Origin: Sandaracinus amylolyticus
Lineage (GTDB): Bacteria; Myxococcota_A; Polyangia; Polyangiales; Sandaracinaceae
Length of the DNA: 64,000 bases
Direction of reading: 5' to 3'
NCBI RefSeq assembly: GCF_000737325.1
Contig: NZ_CP011125.1
Location: 8,432,001-8,496,000 of the forward strand
Under the pieces are notes generated by a model. That model saw only the letters and a program-made list of their open reading frames with translations. It was not told where the DNA came from and did not search any database. Made by a program: the position numbers and the translations under genes. Of the stretch, positions 49,072 through 61,896 are shown in pieces (within the stretch, counting starts at the first letter, position 1; each line of letters begins with the position of its first letter).

Positions 49072-51306
49072 ATGTCCGCACCCGCCGTCTCCGAGAGCAC
49101 TGCCGCGTCCGCCACGCCCGAGGGTCTCCCTGACCTCTCGAAGCTCCCCGAGGAAGAGCGCGACGCCGCGTGGGTGAAGCACTACTACCGCGGTGACGAC
49201 GTCCCGCAGCTCACGATCCGCGCGGTCGTGATGGGCGGCCTGCTCGGCGCGGCGATGAGCGTCTCGAACCTCTACACGACGCTCAAGCTCGGGTGGGCGT
49301 TCGGCGTCGCGATCACCGCGTGCGTGCTGAGCTACGCGATCTGGAACGCCTTCGTCTCGCTGCGCATCGCGAAGACGAAGATGACGCTCCTCGAGAACAA
49401 TTGCATGCAGTCGACCGCATCGGCGGCGGGCTACTCGACCGGCGGCACGCTCGCCACCGCGGTCGGCGCGCTCCTGCTGATCACCGGTCAGCAGATGCAC
49501 TGGTTCCCGGTCGCGATCTGGGTGCTGCTCACCGCGCTGCTCGGCGTCTTCCTCGCGATCCCGATGAAGCGGCAGATGATCAACAGCGAGCAGCTGCCCT
49601 TCCCGAGCGGCATCGCGGCCGCGGAGACGCTGCGCTCGCTCTACGCCGCAGGGCGCGAGTCGGTGCTCAAGGCGCGCGCGCTGATCGCCGCGCTCGCGAC
49701 CGGCATCGTCGTCGCGCTGGTGCGCTCGTTCGGGTACATGCCCGAGCAGATCTTCCTCAACTTCCCGGTCGTCAGCGCGCGCAGCACGGTGCTCACCGGC
49801 AAGACGCTCGGCATGTGGTTCGAGCCGAGCCTGCTGCTGATCGCGGCGGGCATGATCGTCGGTCTGCGCGTCTCGACGTGGATGCTCGTCGGCTCGCTGA
49901 TCAACTACGTCGCGCTCGCGCCGGCGGCGATGGGCGTCGAGGACTGGGTCGAGGCGCCGAAGCGCTTCTTCGGTCACATGGAGGTCGCGAGCAATCCCGG
50001 CGTCGAGTTCGGGCCCGGCTCGACCGAGCTCGATGGCGCGCAGTACGACGAGGCCGCGGCGACGGTGCGCGAGGCGCTCGCGTCGAGCGGCGCGATCGAG
50101 GCGATCCAGCTGACCGGCATGGCGAACCAGTCGACCGGTGGCACCGCGGCGATCGCGACCGCGCGCGCCGAGCACCTGCGCGATGCGCTCGTCGAGCGCG
50201 GCGTGCCCGCGGATCGCATCCGCGTCGGCGAGCCCACGGTGGCCGCCGACGGTGCACCGATGGTCGGCTGGACCGTGATCGCGCCGAGCGCGAGCGAGCT
50301 CCACGAGCGCCCGATCATCGCGATGATCCGTGTCACGCGGTGGTCGCTGTGGCTCGGCACCGCGCTGCTCGTCGCGTCGGGCCTCACGTCGTTCGCGCTC
50401 GGATACCGCACGATCCTCCGCGCGATCCGCAACGTCGGGAAGAAGAAGGACGGCGCGAACGCCGATCCCGTCGAGCGCCTCGAGGTGCCGGCGAGCTGGC
50501 TCCTGATCGGCGGCGTGCCGGTGACGATCGGGCTGACGCTGCTGTGCTGGCTGTCGTTCGGGATCGCGCCGTGGCTCGGGCTCGTGAGCGTCGTGCTCTC
50601 GTTCGTGCTCGCGCTCGTCGCGTGCCGCGCGACGGGTGAGACCGACACCACGCCGATCGGCGCGATGGGCAAGATCACGCAGTTCACCTACGCGGTGCTC
50701 GCGCCCGCGAACACGACGGTGAACCTGATGACCGCGGGCATCACCGCGGGCGCCGCGGGCTCGAGCGCGGATCTGCTCACCGATCTGAAGAGCGGCTATC
50801 TGCTCGGTGCGAACCCGCGCAAGCAGTTCCTCGCGCAGTTCTTCGGTGTCTTCTTCGGCGTGATCGCGGTGGTGCCCGCGTGGTTCGTGCTGGTGCCGGA
50901 TCGCGAGCACCTCGAGGCGTTCAACTCGCCCGCGACGACGATGTGGTACGCGGTGGCGCAGGCGCTCTCGCGCGGCGTCGAGACGATCCCCGAGAGCGCG
51001 CGCCTCGCGATCGTGATCGGCGGCCTCGTCGGCATCGTGCTCGCGCTCGCGGAAGGCCTCGCCCCGAAGAGCATCAAGAAGTGGATGCCGTCGTCGATGG
51101 GCCTCGGGCTCGCGTTCGTCGTGCCCTTCGCGAACGCGCTCTCGTTCTTCATCGGCGCGGTGATCGCGGAGCTGTGGATGCGCTTCGGCAAGGAGACCGG
51201 CGAGCGCTACATCATCCCGCTCGCCTCGGGCGCGGTGGCCGGCGAGTCGCTCGCGGCGGCGCTCTTCGCGATGCTCGCGGCGACCGGCCTCGTCGGTGGT
51301 CACTGA
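49072..51306 (+). CDS. OPT-family oligopeptide/metal-chelate transporter with OmpA-like insertion
   Basis: A 744-residue polytopic membrane protein of the OPT family. Family features include the N-terminal PQLTIRAVVMGGLLGAAMSVSN with SLYTTLKLG, the NNCMQSTASAAGYSTGG signature, EQLPFPSG, and late helices GAMGKITQFTYAVLAPANTTVNLM and GAAGSSADLLTDLKSGYLLGANPRKQ. Unusually, residues about 303-400 form a soluble domain with the look of OmpA-C: VEFGPGSTELDGAQYDEAA, a beta strand IQLTGMANQSTGG and RAEHLRDALVERGVPADRIRV. Its location in the periplasm or cytoplasm is not determined. The family moves peptides or metal-siderophore complexes. The ATG at 49072 follows the divergent methyltransferase. Confidence 0.9.
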   Translation: MSAPAVSESTAASATPEGLPDLSKLPEEERDAAWVKHYYRGDDVPQLTIRAVVMGGLLGAAMSVSNLYTTLKLGWAFGVAITACVLSYAIWNAFVSLRIAKTKMTLLENNCMQSTASAAGYSTGGTLATAVGALLLITGQQMHWFPVAIWVLLTALLGVFLAIPMKRQMINSEQLPFPSGIAAAETLRSLYAAGRESVLKARALIAALATGIVVALVRSFGYMPEQIFLNFPVVSARSTVLTGKTLGMWFEPSLLLIAAGMIVGLRVSTWMLVGSLINYVALAPAAMGVEDWVEAPKRFFGHMEVASNPGVEFGPGSTELDGAQYDEAAATVREALASSGAIEAIQLTGMANQSTGGTAAIATARAEHLRDALVERGVPADRIRVGEPTVAADGAPMVGWTVIAPSASELHERPIIAMIRVTRWSLWLGTALLVASGLTSFALGYRTILRAIRNVGKKKDGANADPVERLEVPASWLLIGGVPVTIGLTLLCWLSFGIAPWLGLVSVVLSFVLALVACRATGETDTTPIGAMGKITQFTYAVLAPANTTVNLMTAGITAGAAGSSADLLTDLKSGYLLGANPRKQFLAQFFGVFFGVIAVVPAWFVLVPDREHLEAFNSPATTMWYAVAQALSRGVETIPESARLAIVIGGLVGIVLALAEGLAPKSIKKWMPSSMGLGLAFVVPFANALSFFIGAVIAELWMRFGKETGERYIIPLASGAVAGESLAAALFAMLAATGLVGGH

Positions 51307-51320
51307 GAAGCTTCCGCTGA

Positions 51321-51347
51321 GGAGAGCAGGAGCTCCTCCTGCTCTCC
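51321..51347. terminator. bidirectional hairpin terminator
   Basis: GGAGAGCAGGAG and CTCCTGCTCTCC form a perfect 12-bp stem with a 3-nt loop (CTC), between the convergent OPT and beta-barrel genes. No strong T-tract is present, but the position is ideal for terminating both transcripts. Confidence 0.7.
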
Positions 51348-51359
51348 CAGAGGCTCGGA

Positions 51360-51983
51360 TCACCGCCACGCGTACGCGCCGCCGACGGTCACGCTCCAGC
51401 GCGCGACGTCGCCGAAGTCGATCGGCACGTCGATCATCGGACGCGCGGTGACGTACCAGCCCGGCGCGACGCGGATGCGGCCTTCCGCGTAGAAGCTCCA
51501 CTCGGGGCGCAGCACTTCGTAGACACGCTCGCCGAGGTCGAACGGGATCGGCTGCGCGTCGCGCCCGTACGAGAGCCCGATGCGCCCGCCGAGCGAGATC
51601 TGGACGAGGCGCTCCGCGTCGACCTCGCGGCGCGTGTAGAACGCCGTCTCGATCACGTGCGTGATGTCGAGCTCCGCGGCGAATCCCGTCGTCCACACCA
51701 GTGCCGACGGATTCACGTACAGCGTGCTCGACACCGTCACGATCAGGCCGCCGAGCATCGGGCGTCCGCCCGCATCGACGTGCACGATCGCGCCGACCTC
51801 GCCGGCCACCGGCTGTCCGCCGATCCCGAAGCCCACGCGCACGATGCCCGGGCGCTCGACCTCGTGCTCGTCGAGCACGTGATCGCCGCGTGCAAACTCC
51901 GCTTCGACGTCCTGGGCTCGCGCTGGGCGCGCGTGCAGCAGAGTCGTCAGCACGATTGGAGCGAGCGTTATTTTCGAGCGCAC
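51360..51983 (-). CDS. exported putative beta-barrel protein, 207 aa
   Basis: A small protein with a GTG start at 51983 (VRSKITLAPIVLTTLLHARPARAQ). This gives a normal signal peptide with cleavage after ARA. The mature part alternates strands and Gly/Asp turns (VRVGFGIGGQPVAGEVGAIVHVDAGG; LVQISLGGRIGLSYG; GWYVTARPMIDVPIDFGD) and ends in AYAWR, which is compatible with an outer-membrane barrel or a lipid-binding beta protein. No family identified. A longer ATG start at 52163 would overlap the divergent dipeptidase gene and disrupt the signal peptide. Confidence 0.65.
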   Translation of the reverse strand: MRSKITLAPIVLTTLLHARPARAQDVEAEFARGDHVLDEHEVERPGIVRVGFGIGGQPVAGEVGAIVHVDAGGRPMLGGLIVTVSSTLYVNPSALVWTTGFAAELDITHVIETAFYTRREVDAERLVQISLGGRIGLSYGRDAQPIPFDLGERVYEVLRPEWSFYAEGRIRVAPGWYVTARPMIDVPIDFGDVARWSVTVGGAYAWR

Positions 51984-52008
51984 GGTCGCGCATCGTACAG
52001 TCGCGCTC

Positions 52009-54708
52009 GTGCATTGGCAGATTCGCGACATGCTCGTCGTCGGCCTCGCGGCGATGGCGGGATGCTCGAGCGCTCCACCCGAAGCGCCACCGCTTCCACC
52101 GTGCACGCCGACGGTGACGATCGACGGAGCGCCGGCGTTGTGGGGCTTTGCCGATCTCCACACCCATCCGGGGATCGAAGAGGCATTCGAGGGACAGCTC
52201 GTCTGGGGACGTGCGCAGTCGAGCGCGCGAGTCTCGGCGACGTCGATTCCCTCACTGCCACCCTGCCCCGTCGAGACTCACGTCGTCCGCACGGGATCTC
52301 CCATCGAGCGGACTGCCCACTCGCAGATCCTGCCGCTGCTCAATCTGCAGTCCGATTTTCCCCATCCGCCGATCGCCGGCGAGGGTGGCCCACCGATCGA
52401 AGGTTGGCCCAACGGCAGCGACGTGCTGCACCAGCAGATGCCGGTGAACGCGATCCGGCGCGCGTACGAGGGTGGGCTGCGCGTGCTCTTCGCGAGCGTG
52501 ACCGACTCCCAGGTGCTGACGCAGCTGCTCGCGGGCCCCGCATTTCCCGAGGTGATCGTGCCCAATCGCGCGCGCGAGCGGGACAGCGCGACGCGTCAGC
52601 TCGAGCGCATCGAGAGCATCGTCGACGAGCAGTCGGACTGGATGGAGATCGCGCGTTCGCCCGAGGACGCGCGGCGGATCATCGGCGAAGGGAAGCTCGC
52701 GGTCGTCCTCTCGCTCGAGATGGACGCGCTGACGATCGAGGACGTCGACGCGCTGATCGATCGATTCGGCGTCGCGCACGTCATTCCGATCCACCTGATC
52801 GACAACGATCACGGGGGCACCGCGGCGAACGGCGACATCTTCAATTCCGCGACGGCGCTGATGAGCACGATGTTCGGCAGACCGGCGCTCTCGTTCATCG
52901 AGGTCGAGCACACGAGTCGATACACGTCGCGCCTCGGATGGCCGCAGCTGCCGGGCACGATGTCGCCACCGCTCTTGTTCGCGCTGGGATCGGTGCCGCT
53001 CCCGTGGGCCGATGCGCTGCAGTACGACAATCAGTGCTTCTGCACCGGTGCGGGCCCGAGCGCGCTCGGATATCGCCTGCTCGGGCACCAGAATCGAATG
53101 GGGCTCACCGAGGTCGGGCGCACGTTCGTCCAGCAGCTCTTCGAGCGTCGATTGATCGTCGACGTCTCGCACATGGGCGTCGCGGCGACCGCCGACGCGA
53201 TCGCGCTCGCGGAGGCCGCACCGGGCGGTCCGTATCCGCTGATCGCGTCGCACGGAGGGATCGCGCCCGACGACGGTCCGACGAGCTCGGAGCGTGATCT
53301 CGCGGCCGATCAGGCGCGGTGGATCGCGCAGGCGGGCGGCGTCGTGGGGCTCGGCAGCGGCGGCGCGCTCGCGCCCGAGACGGTGCTCGCGGTGCGCGGC
53401 GGACCGATCGCGACGTTCACGACCTCGACGCGCACGGCGTGCATCGCGGACGGCGACGCGACGTGCGCGAGCGGCTGGACGACGGTCTCGGGGGCGAGCG
53501 CCGATCCGATCACGCGCGTCGAGGTCGTGGTCGAAGGCGCGGTGGGCGGCGGATCGCACGTGCTGGAGATGCAGCTCGCGGGCGCGACGCTCGACGACGC
53601 GCCGGTGATCGTACGCGCCGAGATGACGTGCACGTCGAGCTCGTGCAGCGCGACGCTCGATCCGCTGCCCGCCGTGCTCGAGGGCGACACGATCACCGAG
53701 TGCGCGGACGGCAGCTCGACGCCGACGTTCACGCGCGCGCAGATCGAGCGCGTCTCGATCCGGCTCGTCGGCGCGTCGTGCGGCGCGCTGCCCGCCGACG
53801 GCACGTGGGCACCGACGCGCGCGACGATCTCGATCGACGGCGCCCCGTGGGCGGTCGCCGAGCGCGAGAACGGCGGCGTGCTCGCGCAGCTCGGCAGCGC
53901 GCGCGGCGGGCTCGACCTCTTTCGGAGCGGCGACGACACGCCGAGCTTCGACGACACCCGGAAGATCGTGCGCATCGGCGTGATCGCGAGCCCGGGCTCG
54001 AGCTCGCTGCTCGGCGCGGCGCTCGATCGGTACGGCAGCGAGCTGTGCGCGCGCCCGCGGCTGCGCGCGAACGATGGGACCTGTGCCGCACCGACGACGA
54101 TCCCGACGAGCGGCTGCGAAGGCGAGTGGATCTCGATGAGCTTCCGCGGCACCTGGAGCGCCGGGAATCGCTTCGATCGGTTCGTCACGCTGCCCGACGA
54201 CGTCGCGCCGAGCGCGCTCTGCGGGCTCGATCTCGCGCTGGTCACCCACGACGCGAGCGCGAGCGTGTCGTTCTCGATCGACGAGGCGCGGATCGAGGTC
54301 GTCCAAGATCCGATCGTCGCGTGGGCCGAGGACTACGCGGGCTTGATGGATCGGATCTTCGAGGGACGGCGCGGCGCGATCGGGTTCGGCACCGACATGA
54401 ACGGCCTCGCGCCGCAGTTCCCGATCACGCGCCGATCACCGAGCACGTTCGAGTACGGCGCGCATGGATGCAGCACGCCTTCGATCGGTCCGCTGACGAT
54501 CGACGGCGGCCCGCGCACGGTGCGCCTCGACGAGCGCGGCCTCGCCTCGTACGGGCAGCTCGCGGACGTGATCGCGACGATCGCGCAGAGCGACGATCTG
54601 CCCGAGGCGCAGCGCACGGCCGTGGTCGACTCGCTGATGCTCTCGGCGGAAGGCGTGCTGCGGGTCTGGGAGCGCACCGACCCGGCGCGCCGAGGAGGGA
54701 CGCCGTGA
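52009..54708 (+). CDS. exported M19-like dipeptidase/amidohydrolase lipoprotein with large insertion
   Basis: An 899-residue exported protein. GTG at 52009 gives MHWQIRDMLVVGLAAMAGC, with lipobox MAGC; ATG at 52030 is the alternative. The metal-site motif FADLHTHPG (HTH at 51-53) and later VAHVIPIHLIDND match the M19 membrane-dipeptidase pattern. So do GLTEVGRTFVQQLFERRLIVDVSHMG, shown here in two parts (GLTEVG and VDVSHMG), YPLIASHGG and, near the C-terminus, GAIGFGTDMNG. Between IASHGG and GFGTDMNG lies an insertion of about 300 residues rich in beta strands and Cys, not found in typical M19 enzymes (about 400 aa in all). It is followed by a coupled beta-barrel gene (GTGA overlap). Confidence 0.82.
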   Translation: MHWQIRDMLVVGLAAMAGCSSAPPEAPPLPPCTPTVTIDGAPALWGFADLHTHPGIEEAFEGQLVWGRAQSSARVSATSIPSLPPCPVETHVVRTGSPIERTAHSQILPLLNLQSDFPHPPIAGEGGPPIEGWPNGSDVLHQQMPVNAIRRAYEGGLRVLFASVTDSQVLTQLLAGPAFPEVIVPNRARERDSATRQLERIESIVDEQSDWMEIARSPEDARRIIGEGKLAVVLSLEMDALTIEDVDALIDRFGVAHVIPIHLIDNDHGGTAANGDIFNSATALMSTMFGRPALSFIEVEHTSRYTSRLGWPQLPGTMSPPLLFALGSVPLPWADALQYDNQCFCTGAGPSALGYRLLGHQNRMGLTEVGRTFVQQLFERRLIVDVSHMGVAATADAIALAEAAPGGPYPLIASHGGIAPDDGPTSSERDLAADQARWIAQAGGVVGLGSGGALAPETVLAVRGGPIATFTTSTRTACIADGDATCASGWTTVSGASADPITRVEVVVEGAVGGGSHVLEMQLAGATLDDAPVIVRAEMTCTSSSCSATLDPLPAVLEGDTITECADGSSTPTFTRAQIERVSIRLVGASCGALPADGTWAPTRATISIDGAPWAVAERENGGVLAQLGSARGGLDLFRSGDDTPSFDDTRKIVRIGVIASPGSSSLLGAALDRYGSELCARPRLRANDGTCAAPTTIPTSGCEGEWISMSFRGTWSAGNRFDRFVTLPDDVAPSALCGLDLALVTHDASASVSFSIDEARIEVVQDPIVAWAEDYAGLMDRIFEGRRGAIGFGTDMNGLAPQFPITRRSPSTFEYGAHGCSTPSIGPLTIDGGPRTVRLDERGLASYGQLADVIATIAQSDDLPEAQRTAVVDSLMLSAEGVLRVWERTDPARRGGTP

Positions 54709-55664
54709 CGCGCGCCTGCATGATCGCGATCGCGCTCTCGCTCGTGGCGGTCACGGCGCGCGCGCAGATCGAGAACGACGACGACGACGCGCTCGCCGTC
54801 GATCGCGGCACGACCCAGGCATCGCACGGCGTGGGCCGCACCTGCGGCGCGACCGGCGCGCGGCCGGGGAGCCCGGTGCCGCCGGGCTACTTCGCGGGGC
54901 TCGGCGATCCGGCGCGCAACCTGTCGATCGAGCTCGAGGGCCGCATCGGCGTCGGTCCGATCGGCGCACTGCGTGCGCAGGCGCGAGGCGCACTGCCGCT
55001 CACGCCGCTCGTCGCGCTCTCGGCGGGCATCGCGGCCGGTGCGTCGTTCGGGCCCGATGCGGACATCGTGCGCGCGCCCGCGATCGACGTCGGCGTGGTG
55101 ATGCACTCGCCGTGCGGCGAGTGGCGCGGCGAAGCATCGCTCGCGTGGATGACGCCGACCGCGGAGAGCGCGACGCCGGCACAGCTCGACCTCTCGATGC
55201 GCACTGCGCTCTTGATGGGCCCGGCGGACGACGCGCTCTGGTTCCCGCGCACCGGAGGTGGTGGTTGGAGGGCGAGCGCGTCGTTCGAGATGCGCAGTGA
55301 TCCGTTCGCCGGTGATGCGATGTTGGTCGTCACCTCCGGGCTCGGGATCCGGCTCGGACAGGCGTGGATCGCGACGTGGCTCGGCAATCAGGAAGGACTG
55401 GTCGGCGGGCTCTCGGCGCAGCTCTTCCTCGGCTCGGCGGCGATCCACATGCGCTGGGGCGTGCGCGGCGACGTCAGCTTCTCGTCGATCTGGCCGGGCG
55501 GAGACGTGTTCCCCGTCTCCGTCGACGGCGTGTGGGGCTGGGAGCCGATTCGCGAGCTCCAGCTCGAGCTCTTCGGCGGCGGCGCGATCCTCGTCGAGCA
55601 GGTCGACTCGATCCGCGGTGGTGGCCGCGGCGGGCTCCGGGTGATCGGCTTCTTCGATCTCTGA
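54705..55664 (+). CDS. exported putative outer-membrane barrel protein, 319 aa
   Basis: GTG at 54705 overlaps the dipeptidase stop as GTGA, with GAGGAGGGA just upstream. The signal peptide MTRACMIAIALSLVAVTARAQ is cleaved after ARA. After a 60-residue acidic/Cys segment the protein is a series of beta strands with Gly turns (GALRAQARGALPLTPLVALSAGI; WRASASFEMRSDPF; GGLSAQLFLGSAAIHM) and ends in LRVIGFFDL, with a hydrophobic C-terminus suited to BAM recognition. Unknown family. Coupling implies a joint role with the dipeptidase lipoprotein. Confidence 0.75.
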   Translation: MTRACMIAIALSLVAVTARAQIENDDDDALAVDRGTTQASHGVGRTCGATGARPGSPVPPGYFAGLGDPARNLSIELEGRIGVGPIGALRAQARGALPLTPLVALSAGIAAGASFGPDADIVRAPAIDVGVVMHSPCGEWRGEASLAWMTPTAESATPAQLDLSMRTALLMGPADDALWFPRTGGGGWRASASFEMRSDPFAGDAMLVVTSGLGIRLGQAWIATWLGNQEGLVGGLSAQLFLGSAAIHMRWGVRGDVSFSSIWPGGDVFPVSVDGVWGWEPIRELQLELFGGGAILVEQVDSIRGGGRGGLRVIGFFDL

Positions 55665-55667
55665 CGC

Positions 55668-57866
55668 TCAGAGCGATCGGAGGAACGCGACCAGCGCGTC
55701 GCGCTGCGCGGCGTCGAGCATCAGCACGCGCTGCTTCACCGCCTCCGCCTCGCCGCCGTGCCAGAGGATCGCTTCGAGGAACGTGCGAGCGCGTCCGTCG
55801 TGCAGCAGGCGCGTGTGACCGCTGACGGTCTCGACGAGCCCGATCCCCCACAGCGGCGGCGTGCGCCACTCGCGCCCTTGCTCGCCGCCGCTCGTGTCGG
55901 CGAGGTCCTCGCCGAGGTCGTGGAGGAGCAGGTCGGAGTACGGGCGGATGTCCTGATCGCGCAGCTCGATGAACGGGTGCGTCGAGCCGGTGTGCGCGGT
56001 CGGCGCGTGACAGCCGACGCACCCGAGATCGCGGAAGAGCGCTTCGCCCTGACGCACCTGAGGATCCGACGCGTCGCGCTGCGCGGGCATCCCGAGCAGC
56101 CGCATGTACGTCGTCATCCGCGCGAGATCCTCGGCGGAGATCTCGAAGTGACCGCCCGCCTCGGGGAAGTACTCGCTCGTGACGCCGAGGTCGGCCTCGA
56201 GCGCGTCGGCGACCTGGTGCTCGACGCTGATCTTTTCCGCGCGCCATCCGATGCGACCGACGTGCGTCTCGCCGGTGCGCGGATCGGTGGCGAGCTGCAC
56301 GCGACCGCTGATGCCGTCGCCGTTGCAGTCGGTCGGGTCGGCGCGCGAGACGATCGTCTCTTCGTCGATCGCCTCGAGCAGGCCCATGCCGAGCAGCTGG
56401 CGCGCGACGCGCACCGACGCGCGCATGCCGTCGGCGGGGAACGCGAACACCGGTCGCTGCAGCGTGACGACGGTGCCGTCGGCGAACGTGACGTCGTGCT
56501 CTTCGTAGCGAGCGATCGTCACCGCGCCTTCGCTCGGCTGGAGCTGATTTCCGAGCGGACCGTCGCCGTAGAGCTTGATCGCGACGCGATCGAGCGGGAC
56601 GCCGATGTCGGGAGGCGCGCTGCGTCCGTTGCGCTCGTGGCACTCCGAGCAGCGGTGCACGTTGAACAGCGGCCCGAGCATGCCGGCCGACGACTCGAGC
56701 ACCGGATTGTCGCCCTCGGAGTGCGCGCCGGTCTCGAAGTCGGTGTGGAACAGGCGGCGCCCTTCGAGCCACGGCTGCACGTGGTCGGGCTGCATGTTGA
56801 GCGCCATCTGAGAGAAGTAGAGCTGCGGCTCCGCGTAGATCCACGGGATCGTCGTGTCGCCCGCGAGGCGCGCGTCGGCGACGGGACCGAGCACGCCGCT
56901 CGCGTCGTGGTTCTCCGAGGTGAGGCGGCCCTCGCCGACGACGTAGCGGAACGTGTCGGTGTAGTACGCGGTGCGGCCCTCGATCGCGCCGGGATCGCCG
57001 GGCTGATTGCCCGCGATGAACACCCCGAACTCGAACTCGAGCACGTCGCCGACCTGCATGGGGCGGTTCTCGCGACCGTTGCCGACGACGTCCTGCTGCC
57101 ACGTCATCGGCGCGACCTCGTCGAGGTCCGTGTTGCGATGGAAGACGTTGCCGTCGCCGTAGACCTTCCAGTAGCGGAAGTTCGTCGTCGGTCCGAGCGT
57201 GGTCGGCTGCGCCTCGGGCAGATACCGGATGCGCACGAGGTCTTCGCCCGCCGCGACGTGATCTTCGATCTCGAACGCGTAGCTGCGGTTCTCGAAGTAG
57301 CGCCCGCCGAATTCGCTGAACGTGCCCTCGAGCTCGTGGCGTCCGCGCACACGACCCGCTCCGCGTGTGACGATCACGCCGTCCGGACGTCGCTCGGAGA
57401 TCGGCGTGGAGGCCGAAGGTGCGTCGAAGAGCCTGCGCACCGCGAGCGCCTCGTCGTCGCAGCCCATCGGGACCGGCACGTCGGGGCCGTTGCACGTCGG
57501 GCGGTTCGAGGGGCCCGCGGCGAAGTACGCGTGCATGGCTTCGAGATCCGGCGTCGACACTTCGGCTTCGGCGAACGCGGGCATCGTGCCGACGCCGTCG
57601 CGCGCCACCTCGACGAAGCTCGCCGCGTCTGCTTCGTAGTCGAAGAGGCTCGGCGTGCCCGGCGTCCCCGCGCCGTTCGCGCCGTGGCATCCGGCGCACG
57701 AGAGCGCGAACGCGCGAGGCAGCGTCGGAGCCGCGGGATCGTCCTGGCACTCGCCGGGCGGCGGTGGACCGCCGTCGGGATCGGGATCGGATCCCATGAT
57801 GAGCCCGTTCGAGCAGGCGCTCGAGCACGTCGCGAGCGCGAGCGCCAGGAGTCGGAGGTGCCGCAT
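55668..57866 (-). CDS. triheme DHOR-type c cytochrome (di-heme oxidoreductase/putative peroxidase, DUF1111)
   Basis: A 732-residue exported multiheme protein. The ATG at 57866 gives MRHLRLLALALATCSSAC, a signal peptide with lipobox SSAC. Three CxxCH heme motifs are present: CAGCH (57-61), CSECH (406-410) and CVGCH (616-620). The second and third are typical of the DHOR (DUF1111) family, while the N-terminal cytochrome c domain (about 45-115) is an addition. Residues 140-370 form an extra beta domain. Between the last hemes is DPTDCNGDGISGRVQ, a Ca2+-like site shared with MauG/CcpA-type peroxidases. Role: probably a periplasmic electron-transfer enzyme; substrate unknown. It lies 59 bp downstream of the kinase gene. 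Confidence 0.85.
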   Translation of the reverse strand: MRHLRLLALALATCSSACSNGLIMGSDPDPDGGPPPPGECQDDPAAPTLPRAFALSCAGCHGANGAGTPGTPSLFDYEADAASFVEVARDGVGTMPAFAEAEVSTPDLEAMHAYFAAGPSNRPTCNGPDVPVPMGCDDEALAVRRLFDAPSASTPISERRPDGVIVTRGAGRVRGRHELEGTFSEFGGRYFENRSYAFEIEDHVAAGEDLVRIRYLPEAQPTTLGPTTNFRYWKVYGDGNVFHRNTDLDEVAPMTWQQDVVGNGRENRPMQVGDVLEFEFGVFIAGNQPGDPGAIEGRTAYYTDTFRYVVGEGRLTSENHDASGVLGPVADARLAGDTTIPWIYAEPQLYFSQMALNMQPDHVQPWLEGRRLFHTDFETGAHSEGDNPVLESSAGMLGPLFNVHRCSECHERNGRSAPPDIGVPLDRVAIKLYGDGPLGNQLQPSEGAVTIARYEEHDVTFADGTVVTLQRPVFAFPADGMRASVRVARQLLGMGLLEAIDEETIVSRADPTDCNGDGISGRVQLATDPRTGETHVGRIGWRAEKISVEHQVADALEADLGVTSEYFPEAGGHFEISAEDLARMTTYMRLLGMPAQRDASDPQVRQGEALFRDLGCVGCHAPTAHTGSTHPFIELRDQDIRPYSDLLLHDLGEDLADTSGGEQGREWRTPPLWGIGLVETVSGHTRLLHDGRARTFLEAILWHGGEAEAVKQRVLMLDAAQRDALVAFLRSL

Positions 57867-57925
57867 CGTCGTTCTCCACCCCGTTGGTGGGACCGACGGC
57901 GGAAGCTGGTTGCGCGAAATTCGAG

Positions 57926-61813
<3,888 letters not shown>

Positions 61814-61842
61814 GAACGTTCGTGTCGGGAGAGCGAACGTTC
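61814..61842. promoter_or_regulatory. doubled GAACGTTC palindrome in divergent promoter region
   Basis: Two copies of the 8-bp palindrome GAACGTTC lie at 61814-61821 and 61835-61842, 21 bp apart centre to centre (two helical turns). They are placed between the kinase and FAD-oxidoreductase genes. This arrangement suits two dimers binding on the same DNA face, or a single tetramer. Confidence 0.55.
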
Positions 61843-61896
61843 AGCGTTGCGGGCGTCGCGAACGCTCTGGTAGTCGACCTGACGGAGGGGCGACGA

